From Pseudocercospora fijiensis CIRAD86 (taxonomy: Eukaryota; Ascomycota; Dothideomycetes; Mycosphaerellales; Mycosphaerellaceae): a stretch of 64,000 nt of DNA. Under the pieces are notes generated by a model, which was given only the letters and a program-made list of their open reading frames with translations, made no database searches and was not told the DNA's origin. Positions 56,615 to 64,000 of this stretch are shown in pieces (positions within the stretch are counted from its first letter, which is position 1; each line of letters begins with the position of its first letter). A program made the translations under genes and the position numbers. The stretch lies in the NCBI RefSeq assembly GCF_000340215.1, contig NW_006921539.1, positions 1,932,507 through 1,996,506 on the forward strand, given 5' to 3'.

Positions 56615-57358
56615 TTATGCGACGAGGGTGCTGGCGGTGGCGCTCTCGTATCTCCAGGTTGGTGGGAGGGCACCGACGGTCTTGTAGTAGCGGGAGAGAC
56701 GGTGGATACGGGATTCGATCAGAATCAGGCGGAACTTGCTGTCCTTGTCCTTGCGGTTGCGCTCGAGGTGCTTGCGGACAGCGACGGCCTGGGAAGAAGA
56801 ATGTTAGAATGAAACAGTCAGTATATCGACATGGTGTTTGAAGAACACACCTTCTTGATGAGCATGTAAAGGTCCTCTGGGATTTCCGGGGCGAGGCCTA
56901 TTCATCTCTCTGTCAGTCTGTGACCAAGCAGAGGCTTTGATTTATGTTGCGTGCGCAAAGGCAGCAATTGTGATATGTCCATCTCCTGTCAAGCCACTGT
57001 TTCAGGCTTGCGTTCCCCTTCCATTTCAGACAGGCTGTACGAGGCGCGAGGTAGGCATACCGTTGGACTTGAGGATACGGAGGATCTTGTTACCTGTGGG
57101 CGCATTCGTCAGTTCTCCAGTTCTCTACCTTTTCACTCTCGACAGCAGTTTCTTACCGGTGACAATCTTGACCTGGGCAACACCGTGGCTGTCACGGAGA
57201 ACGACACCAATCTGCGATGGAGTGGCGCCCTTCTTCGCGAGCTTGCAGATCTGATCAACGACGGCATCCGGGGTGGTCTTGAGCCATGCTGGTGGAGCGC
57301 GCGAATATGGGATGGCACTCGAAGAGATACCCTTTCCGTTGCTGTGAAGACGACCCAT
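56615..57358 (-). CDS. rps13: 40S ribosomal protein uS15 (RPS13)
   Basis: Exons 57358-57157, 57093-57061, 56897-56851 and 56788-56615 give exactly 151 aa, the usual length. It begins [20 protein letters not shown] and continues [99 protein letters not shown] and [11 protein letters not shown]. Introns are 63, 163 and 62 nt. uS15 sits at the 40S platform, contacts the 18S rRNA and takes part in subunit bridging. A multi-intron structure is normal for ribosomal protein genes in filamentous ascomycetes. The start codon is in good context, with the promoter between 57359 and the next gene. Confidence 0.97.
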
Positions 57359-58344
57359 CTTGGCGGTGTTGGCGGAGGAAGAGGTGTCGAGGAATCTGCG
57401 TTGTCGTTCACGCTTGCGAGATCAGAGGTCGCTGTTCAGTGGGCATGAATTTCTTTCTGAGTGGGTGCGGCCCTTCCCGAAGCACAGGCCAAGCACGAAG
57501 CGCCAAGCCTCTTCCTCCTCCAACCTCACGTTCCCCCTTCGCACTCTTTCACCGATCTCATCAAGAACTGGCACAGCTCCTCCACGATACCATCTTGTGC
57601 GCTTGCTGCCCCTAGACTCAAATGCAGTGCTCTCTTCCTCCTCATTCTGCGTGGCGTTCGCGATGCAAATTTCAGGAGACTGCTGTGCGATGCGTGCGCT
57701 CATCGTGGAACAGCCGCGCTCCAAGCGTGTCTGTTGGCCTGATTTGCTGTTTCACGTGCAGCACGAGAGTCGCCATTGAATTCTGTGATTGTGTGCACCT
57801 TTCTGTTTGTCATGCAATAGCCACGAGAGATGGAGGCATCTGAGAATTGTTTGCCGGCTGCCTGCATCGATTTTTGCTCGTCGGAGACAGCAGCATCAAG
57901 CTCAAGCTCTGGAAAGCCATGCTTGACGCTGGTTGTCATCGCATTGGAACACTCAAAAGTCTTCACTGTCGATGTGGCTGACATTGACTAGTCTCACAGT
58001 TGTCGGCGCACGACTCTAGGTTGCTAGTCTCACTTATCCGCAACCGCCAATTATTGGTTGGCCCCTCACTCACTTGTTGTGCATGATTGTCACATGCAGC
58101 TGTTTCAGTTGATTGCAAGTGCTCGTCCAGCTCAAAACAAGATTTCATTTGCCATCAAACTCTGCCTTTTACAAACACACCGACTCAGCAACCAACACTT
58201 CCGAACCCGACTCAACCACACTTCAACCAACATACTTCCACCTTCAACAACACTTCAACGCATTGCGTAGTGAGCAGCTGCGACCCAGAACTTGCCAACA
58301 AGAGTCCATCACCATCTCAAGAAACCCGATACATCATCGACATC
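57359..58344. promoter_or_regulatory. Divergent promoter region of rps13 and the GPI-protein gene
   Basis: About 1 kb between divergent starts. The last ~200 bases before 58345 are rich in CAACA/CTTC and look like a 5' UTR. No further gene recognised. Confidence 0.5.
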
Positions 58345-59021
58345 ATGCTTTTCGTCCTTCCAGTGCTCGCCATCCTCGGCGCTGCCTACGCCGACGAGAC
58401 GACATGCGAAACTACGGTTGTCACAACAAGCACCATCTCATTCACTACTACTGTGACCCTTGAGAGTGCTGCTGGCGCGACTACTGCGCCGCCAGCGCCT
58501 CCAACCTACCCCACCTCTCAGCCACCAGCAGGCGGCACCGCTCCGGCTCCATCGGTCACTGATTGCTCGCTCGCCACGTAAGTTTCTCGCTCACTGCGCT
58601 GCTAGCCCTTCACTAATAGCTCGTCAGGGGAACCACATCCGTGGAAGGCGCTGAGACTGCATCCGCATACGCCCACTGCTCGTGCGGCACTCTTGTCATC
58701 GGCATCGAAACTACCACTGGCGCCGACGGCATTGTCACTTCGACCTGCGCTGCACCCCCATACCCAGTCGTCGGCACTTCCTCTCCAGGCGCGACCACCG
58801 CCGACCCGGTCGGCACTTCTACGACCAGCGGCACTGCTCCAGGCGACACCTCCGCCGGCACCACTACTCAGCCCACCGATTCGTCTTCGGGTCCCACTAG
58901 CTCTGGTTCGGCCACTGAGTCCTCCCCAGAGCAGCAAACTGGCAGTGACGCTGGCAAGACGACAGTCAACGGAGTCGCTGCTATGGGCGTCATGGGTCTG
59001 GCTTTGCTATTCGGCTACTAA
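58345..59021 (+). CDS. GPI-anchored Thr/Ser/Pro-rich cell-surface protein
   Basis: Two exons (58345-58577, 58628-59021; 50-nt intron with GTAAGT donor, CACTAAT branch and CGTCAG acceptor) give 208 aa. A signal peptide (MLFVLPVLAILGAAYA) is followed by TTCETTVVTTSTISFTTTVT, a Thr-rich stretch with Pro. Then comes a small Cys-containing core (CSLAT...AHCSCGTLVIGIETTTG...STCAAP), another Thr/Ser/Gly-rich spacer, and a C-terminal hydrophobic tail (VAAMGVMGLALLFGY) after a small-residue region (SDAGKTTVNG). This is the pattern of a heavily O-glycosylated GPI-anchored wall protein. The TTCETTVVTT-type start occurs in several fungal surface proteins. The function is unknown; wall structure or adhesion is inference. 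Confidence 0.82.
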
Positions 59022-59293
59022 GGTCAAAGCATGAAAAGGCCACTACTATCACGACTGAATTGGAAAGGTCCTTAGTCGACTGGTCCTGAGATATTTGCTT
59101 CCTGCATGAGAAACGAGAAAATGATTGATCTGGCGTTACGGGCATGAATTACTGGGTAATGAGTTCAATAAAAGCATACCTAATAATGCAAATGGTGTTC
59201 ACGGTGCAAGCTCTGATGCACTCGCATCTCTACCCTTCCCCAAACGCTTTCTTTTGTACTCATATTCTTCGTGAGTCATTATGCTATCATCAA

Positions 59294-59740
59294 TCAATCG
59301 AACAATGCCGAAATTTGATGCGTCTTCCCCATATGCCGGCTCCGATTATCCCTCCTAGCAACCCCAAAAACGTGATACTTGCAGCTAGGTACAGGGCACT
59401 TGTAAGGACGTTCCAGAGTATGCAGACTGAGCTGATGGCGAGACAGATCTTTCGGGTATTGGAAGCCTCGATCACATATGAAGCACTGATGCCGAGTCTT
59501 GGCGGCATGACCATGTGCGTTCTTGGCGTGGTGTCGACGACCATTATTCCCGAAAAGATTCTGGCCTTGTCTCTGATCTGAGATGGTCCATGGTGTCAGC
59601 ATTGCCTTGGTCTGAGTTCGCAACTCCATGCTTTCTTGAGCAGTGGCGTTTAGCATCATCATCCGCATTTTCAGACTGCCAGGTCGGCTCGTCAAGATCA
59701 ATTGAGAGCGAGCCGTCGTACCAGACCGGCCCTTCATCAA
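59294..59740 (-). CDS. C2H2 zinc-finger protein, 5' part unresolved
   Basis: Two fingers are plain near the 3' end: C-x2-C-x12-H-x4-H in CFICDRGFQYPKDLSRHQLS and a longer second finger, C-x4-C-x15-H-x4-H, starting CPVPSCKYHVFG. This pair matches the common fungal two-finger type in which the second finger is extended. The frame is open from 59740 but its first half (MMKGRSGTTARSQ) does not look coding. In the neighbouring frame an acidic stretch (WYDGSLSIDLDEPTWQ) looks better and ends at a stop near 59550, just before the fingers. Either an intron or a frameshift joins the two; I found no convincing splice sites. Probably a DNA-binding regulator or a decayed copy. Confidence 0.5.
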   Translation of the reverse strand: MMKGRSGTTARSQLILTSRPGSLKMRMMMLNATAQESMELRTQTKAMLTPWTISDQRQGQNLFGNNGRRHHAKNAHGHAAKTRHQCFICDRGFQYPKDLSRHQLSLHTLERPYKCPVPSCKYHVFGVARRDNRSRHMGKTHQISALFD

Positions 59741-60596
59741 TTGCGGTGGCTGGTGAAGATGCGAAGAGGCCGCTTGGTTGCTGTTTCTCGTGAGTACATG
59801 AGATCGGTAATTGGATACTTCAAGCCATGTATAGTGGGTTGGTATCGGTACGTACAGTACGTACCTCTGAAGACGCCATCAACCTTGCATCAAGACCCAC
59901 ACGATTCACTATAATCTTCAAGGTGTGCATGGCTTTTATTTTGATGTTGACGAAGTTTTGTGAGAATTGGACTTGGGAAAGAATACTCTCCAGGCGCTAC
60001 TCATCATCCAGCGGCCTCATTTTCGAGGGGAAAGACAGACAGCAGCAGCGACCGCGAGTGGTCTCGGTTGCTCGCCAATAAGGGAGCTGTCATTTTTGCG
60101 AGGAGTTCTGATGCAGCTCTGCCTCGAGCTTGAAGATCGTCTTGCAGCTCGCCGAGCCGTTTCCGTAAGGCTCTGGCCGTCTATGATCGAGGAGTGAAAG
60201 GCCGATGAGATGAACGTAAAGTCGAGCTCGATGAGATGGAGCACGGGCCCATCAGGAAAGTGGCAAGTCTCAATTGAGATGTACTCCACTTGAGTGAAGC
60301 TTGTTTTCCTGAACTTAGGAGCGGCAAGCAATTCGCTTTTTGCCATCGTCTCGCAAGCCACGCATTGCTGTAGGGCACCAGATAGAGCTTAGTCTTCTTC
60401 GCACGCAAGGCTCTGCATCTCAGCGGACAAGGCATCTAAATCGCATCCTGCGCGCGTGTGGGGCAAGAGACGATGGATGTCAGGGTTCTTGAAGACCTAT
60501 CAGCTGTGTATGGAATCTTGGCAAATAATGCAAAGTGTATGCACGTTTCTCCTGATCAGAGCCCAGCCAGGCTTGTTTGCTTCGAAAGAGGCAGCT
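59741..60596. other. Intergenic region next to the P450 gene
   Basis: These 856 bases hold no domain-bearing frame. They may include the missing 5' exons of the C2H2 gene (acidic frame continuing to about 59760) and the 3' UTR of the P450 gene. Confidence 0.4.
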
Positions 60597-62255
60597 TCAT
60601 CGCTTCGCCAGCTTCATCCGACAAGGCATGCCCTCAGCCGGCTTCGCAGTCCCAAGCTGTACTTGATACGCCCTCTCCCCAAATTGCTCCCTCACCCCAG
60701 ACAGATAATTAGGATATGAGCTTCCATCACCTACCAGTTTCTCTAGCTCATTATACGCACTAATGAAATCAAACTTCCTCACGATCATCGCAAGAATGAC
60801 CTTTGCCTCCATAATTGCCAACTCTTGCCCAATACAATTCCTCACGCCTTTACTGAACGGTACCCAAGCATCTTTGTTGTTCTCGGCGTAGACTGCTGAG
60901 CCAGGTATGAATCTTTCTGGATCAAATATATCTGGGTTTGGCCAGTTCCGAGGGTTCCGATGCATGCCAACATTCACTGGCCAAAGCATGAAGTGGTTTG
61001 TGGGCATGTTTTCGCCAGTGTCAGGGTTGTGCAGTGTCAGGTTTGCTTGACCTAAGCGGATAGTCGATGCTGGTGGCTGCATTCGAAGAACCTCTTTTGT
61101 TACGGCAAGGGTGTATTCCATTTTGCTGAGCAAGTGCGGATCGCTTTTGAGCTTCTGTGCTACCACGTCTGGGTCCGGTCCAAAAATCTCTTCGTGCTCT
61201 TTTCGGATCTTGGCGAGAGTTTCCGGGTACTTGCTGAGGTAGTAGAAAGAATAGCAGATCGCCGAGGATGTGGTGTCATGTCCAGCAAAGGTGAATGTCT
61301 TCATATTGCTAATGGCCGCTTCCTTGAAATCGGGATCAAGTCCCTTGATCTTACTAGCATCAACGCTGCCCTTTTGGCCTTTAATCTCTTTCAGGTAGGC
61401 CTCCAAAGCGAGATCGATAACATGCTTCGATTTCCCTCGTGCTTCAAGCCCAGCAAAGCGCTCATCGAGGCGCGCAGACAGCCATCGGTGCATTCTCCAA
61501 TTGTTGTAGCGCTGAATTATGGGTCGGCGGATGTCCCAGAGTTCGCTTGGCTGGTATTGTAGTCCGATCTTTTGCCATCGAATTTGAGACATGAAAGAGT
61601 CCACAAGCACGTTTTTGCCATGCTGCGCGTTGAGATCGAGATCCAGCACTATCTTACCAATTATGTTTACAGTAAGCTTCGTTGCCGCAGGCTCCATGCG
61701 AAATAGCTCGTTGTTCCTCGCGCGCTTCTCCATAATATCACAAAAGACCTGACATTCATCCACGATGGTCGAAACCTGTGTAATGAGATGGCCTGGCGCA
61801 AACCCTGGATTGAAAGCAGATCTCCACTTCTTCCAGACGGCGCCCTCTTCAGAGACCAAGTCATATTTTCCCCCAAAGTTGACCATGAACTCTGCGACCA
61901 GTGGGTGCTTTGGTGGATTGTATTTGATCGTGATTTGGTTTGCCATATCCGGGTTTGTGATCACCATTATCGGAGGGCCCAGAGGCCAAGAATCAAAGTA
62001 AAAGGCATCCGGAAGATCGTAAGCGTCTTTCAGACATTGCATCAATGCTTGTGGAGCGGCATTGGGAGGTTGTTTGGCTGCCACCTTGCCCATAGAAATA
62101 AGCGATCCGAAGGCATAGCTGTGAGGAGGTCCCGGAAGTCCATTGACGAGAGTTCTATGAAAGTGTAGTCGCTGGAGGAATCGCAGGATGTACGCAGCCA
62201 AGACAAGTCCAACGGCCCAGATCAGATGTGTTCCTGTCAGGGGTTGGAGCTGCAT
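60597..62255 (-). CDS. Cytochrome P450 monooxygenase
   Basis: Intronless, 552 aa from the ATG at 62255 (an upstream GTG is ignored). An N-terminal membrane anchor (LIWAVGLVLAAYILRFL) leads to LPGPPHSY. The I-helix is FAGHDTTSSAICYSFYYLSK, the K-helix ExxR is TKEVLRMQPP, the PERF-like motif is FDPERFIPG, and the heme loop PFSKGVRNCIGQELA has the Cys at about residue 474. All catalytic elements are present, so the enzyme is likely active, needing a cytochrome P450 reductase at the ER. The sequence around VWKKWRSAFNPGFAPGHL recalls CYP59-type fungal P450s, but I am not sure of the family. No polyketide synthase, NRPS or terpene cyclase is nearby, so no biosynthetic cluster is visible. Confidence 0.93.
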   Translation of the reverse strand: MQLQPLTGTHLIWAVGLVLAAYILRFLQRLHFHRTLVNGLPGPPHSYAFGSLISMGKVAAKQPPNAAPQALMQCLKDAYDLPDAFYFDSWPLGPPIMVITNPDMANQITIKYNPPKHPLVAEFMVNFGGKYDLVSEEGAVWKKWRSAFNPGFAPGHLITQVSTIVDECQVFCDIMEKRARNNELFRMEPAATKLTVNIIGKIVLDLDLNAQHGKNVLVDSFMSQIRWQKIGLQYQPSELWDIRRPIIQRYNNWRMHRWLSARLDERFAGLEARGKSKHVIDLALEAYLKEIKGQKGSVDASKIKGLDPDFKEAAISNMKTFTFAGHDTTSSAICYSFYYLSKYPETLAKIRKEHEEIFGPDPDVVAQKLKSDPHLLSKMEYTLAVTKEVLRMQPPASTIRLGQANLTLHNPDTGENMPTNHFMLWPVNVGMHRNPRNWPNPDIFDPERFIPGSAVYAENNKDAWVPFSKGVRNCIGQELAIMEAKVILAMIVRKFDFISAYNELEKLVGDGSSYPNYLSGVREQFGERAYQVQLGTAKPAEGMPCRMKLAKR

Positions 62256-62815
62256 GTCGAATAAGGCACGCGGCACTTGTGGGTTCTCTGGTAAAACGTG
62301 TGCGCGAGAACTGCACGAAGTATAGGTACTCAGATAGACCTACGAGAGAAGATAATCGCAGACGACTTGACACAGCAGACAAGCATGACGAGCCGGAGGA
62401 TTCGCTTCCGGGGTCCAGCATTGTCGTGTGGGCGGCACATGTGGTCTTGGCTGGCCGCCTAGTTCTGTACTTATGGGAATGTGAAGGCCAAGCTAGGTGA
62501 ATGTTTCGACGCTGTAGCTACGAACGTGTCGAACTGAACTCGACGAGATCAGATAGGTTGCTGGAGTTCAGGCACTGGCCTGGCACTGCCACTGCCACTG
62601 GATCTTCTGCGGTGTGGTGTGGTAGAAAGGCAAAGTTTCGCTTCTGACGTCAATAATTGTTGCCTTGGCCGTCGAGGCCGTTTGCTGCAGCGTGTCCAAC
62701 CCAAGATTGCCACAACATGAGTGAATGCAAAAATAGCTGCGCGCTGGATGCATTCATGTGAAACAGAAGCACATGAAAGTCTGCGAGGTGAAGTGGTCTT
62801 GCGAAGAATGCGAAG
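62256..62815. promoter_or_regulatory. Divergent promoter region of the P450 gene and snx4
   Basis: These 560 bases separate divergent start codons. No recognisable exon. No specific regulatory site named. Confidence 0.45.
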
Positions 62816-64000
62816 ATGACTGATGCCGCGCATCTTGGCGAGACAAGCAGGGGCGCGTCTGGTTCGTCATCACAGCTGCAGCTGCAGATCGGGGAGGACG
62901 AGCTGCAGCATGTCTGGCGGTACCACAACGTAAACGATACCAACGATACCACTGCTACGACAATCTCAACATCGCCCGCAGACCACGAAAGTGCGTTATC
63001 GCCCTCCTCTCCATCCCACAGCATCACCATCGAGCTGTCTCCTCCTGCTTCTGCCCACGACCAGCTCTCCGACGTCGATTCCGACTTTGATATCATTGGA
63101 GGCGGCCAGCTCATCCCAGAGGCTTCGTACGACGGCATAGCAAGCAGCAACGAAGGCATCTTCCACGGCCTGAGTGCCAAAATACCCAAAGGGCTGCGAC
63201 TCAACAGCAGTCAGACAGAACGCCGCCGCTCTCGCGACTGGCCTGAACTGCCGGGTACCAGCACGATGGAGGCTGGGAGCAGCAACGATTATAACAGCCC
63301 AGAGTGGCAGCAAGCGGGCGAGAACGCCGACCCACAAGACCTGGCAGGTCCAGGTGCGCATGGCAGACTGGAGTGCAAAGTCAGCAGCCCTCAGAAGGAA
63401 GGCGAAGGCACCCCGAACCCATATGTTTCCTACCTGGTCACCACCGATACCGACTTCAAGTCCTTTGTGGAATCTCATATAACAGTTCGGCGACGCTACA
63501 CGGACTTTGTCTTTCTGTACCGCACGCTCAGCAAAGAGTATCCCCAGTGCGCAGTGCCGCCTCTCCCGGACAAGCATAACATGTCGTACGTACGAGGCGA
63601 TCGCTTTGGACCGGACTTCACGAACCGAAGAGCATATTCACTAAACCGATTTCTGAAGCGACTAACTCTACACCCCGTACTTCGGAGGGCGACGCTTCTG
63701 GCGCTCTTCTTAGAATCGAGCGACTGGAATGCGACCATGAAGAGCAGGCCGAACAGAGGCATGAGCGGGAGTGAAAGTGGAAGTGGTTCAGTGCTCGAAA
63801 GCTGGACTGATAGCTTTCTTAACGCCTTCACGAAGCCGCACAAGACCGATAAGCGATTTCAGGACGTCAACGAGCGCGCCTCGAAGCTCGACGATGATCT
63901 CGGCACTGTTAGCAAGACCGTCGCCCGCGTCGCGAAACGAGAAGGCGATCTGGAAGCCGACTACGGCGATCTTGCGACCCAATTCCAGAAGCTTGCCGCT
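62816..64000 (+). CDS. snx4: Sorting nexin-4 (Snx4/Atg24), N-terminal part, runs off the edge
   Basis: From the ATG at 62816 (MTDAAHLGETSRG) the frame is open for 395 codons to the end of the window without an intron. The first ~190 residues are Ser/Pro/Asp-rich and disordered (SPSSPSHSITIELSPP, DVDSDFDIIGGGQLIPEASY). The PX domain occupies about residues 190-310, with YVSYLVTTDTDFKSF, VRRRYTDFVFLYRTLSKEYP, PPLPDKHNMSYVRGDRFG and RRAYSLNRFLKRLTLHP. The phosphoinositide-binding RRRYTDF core is intact. The following SWTDSFLNAFTKPHKTDKRF and SKTVARVAKREGDLEADY are the start of the BAR domain. Snx4 works with Snx41/Snx42 in endosomal recycling, selective autophagy and pexophagy. The remaining BAR helices are missing because the window ends. 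Confidence 0.9.
   Translation, partial: MTDAAHLGETSRGASGSSSQLQLQIGEDELQHVWRYHNVNDTNDTTATTISTSPADHESALSPSSPSHSITIELSPPASAHDQLSDVDSDFDIIGGGQLIPEASYDGIASSNEGIFHGLSAKIPKGLRLNSSQTERRRSRDWPELPGTSTMEAGSSNDYNSPEWQQAGENADPQDLAGPGAHGRLECKVSSPQKEGEGTPNPYVSYLVTTDTDFKSFVESHITVRRRYTDFVFLYRTLSKEYPQCAVPPLPDKHNMSYVRGDRFGPDFTNRRAYSLNRFLKRLTLHPVLRRATLLALFLESSDWNATMKSRPNRGMSGSESGSGSVLESWTDSFLNAFTKPHKTDKRFQDVNERASKLDDDLGTVSKTVARVAKREGDLEADYGDLATQFQKLAA

Noticed and set aside
60597..64000. Secondary-metabolite cluster around the P450
   Set aside because: The neighbours are a C2H2 fragment and a sorting nexin; no core biosynthetic enzyme is present within the window.

Overview
This window looks like nuclear DNA of a filamentous ascomycete, most likely a Dothideomycete. 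The evidence is many short introns (mostly 48-90 nt, with GTRNGT-type donors and CTRAY branch points), fungal-specific families (NDT80/PhoG regulator, Zn2Cys6, Bbc1, SAS4, Rtr1, Atg14) and a transposon island carrying the mutation pattern of repeat-induced point mutation (RIP). Most exon structures here were rebuilt by hand from splice signals, reading frame and family motifs; where the total came out divisible by three and matched the family length (for example 151 codons for uS15) I trust them most.

Left arm (1-19.4 kb): a possible gene start running off the left edge; a low-complexity nuclear-type protein; Atg14 (autophagy PI3-kinase subunit); a small membrane protein broken by one extra base in a G8 run; a Gly/Tyr-rich beta-flanking-type protein; a SAS4-domain chromatin protein; two tandem secreted astacin-like metalloproteases, the first with an in-frame TAG; Rtr1 (RNA polymerase II CTD phosphatase); and Bbc1 (SH3, actin patch).

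Transposon island (about 19.45-36.2 kb): no intact gene. A decayed minus-strand Helitron (Rep plus PIF1-type helicase) lies on the left. Next to it is an ~82-bp minisatellite array, split by a complete Ty3/Gypsy chromovirus of 7467 bp with 166-bp LTRs and a perfect 5-bp target duplication GGCTA. C-to-T loss is confined almost entirely to pyrimidine-C-A trinucleotides, so stops are almost all TAG. The last 1.7 kb is mutated in the same way but unidentified.

Right arm (36.2-64 kb): about 6 kb without recognisable genes precedes a four-exon NDT80/PhoG transcription factor. It is followed by SRP receptor beta, a short Zn2Cys6 protein, a small conserved fungal protein, the DNA-protein-crosslink protease Wss1 (minus strand), peroxisomal 3-ketoacyl-CoA thiolase with a PTS2 signal, ribosomal protein uS15 (RPS13), a GPI-anchored Thr/Ser-rich wall protein, a C2H2 finger fragment, a cytochrome P450, and the start of sorting nexin Snx4/Atg24, which runs off the right edge.

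The genes do not form an obvious operon or metabolic cluster; they are mostly housekeeping genes with accessory secreted proteases and one P450. I did not find a convincing new molecular system. The most unusual signals are the strict sequence context of the RIP mutations, the RIP-type nonsense mutation in one of two tandem astacin genes, and the one-base break in an otherwise conserved small gene.
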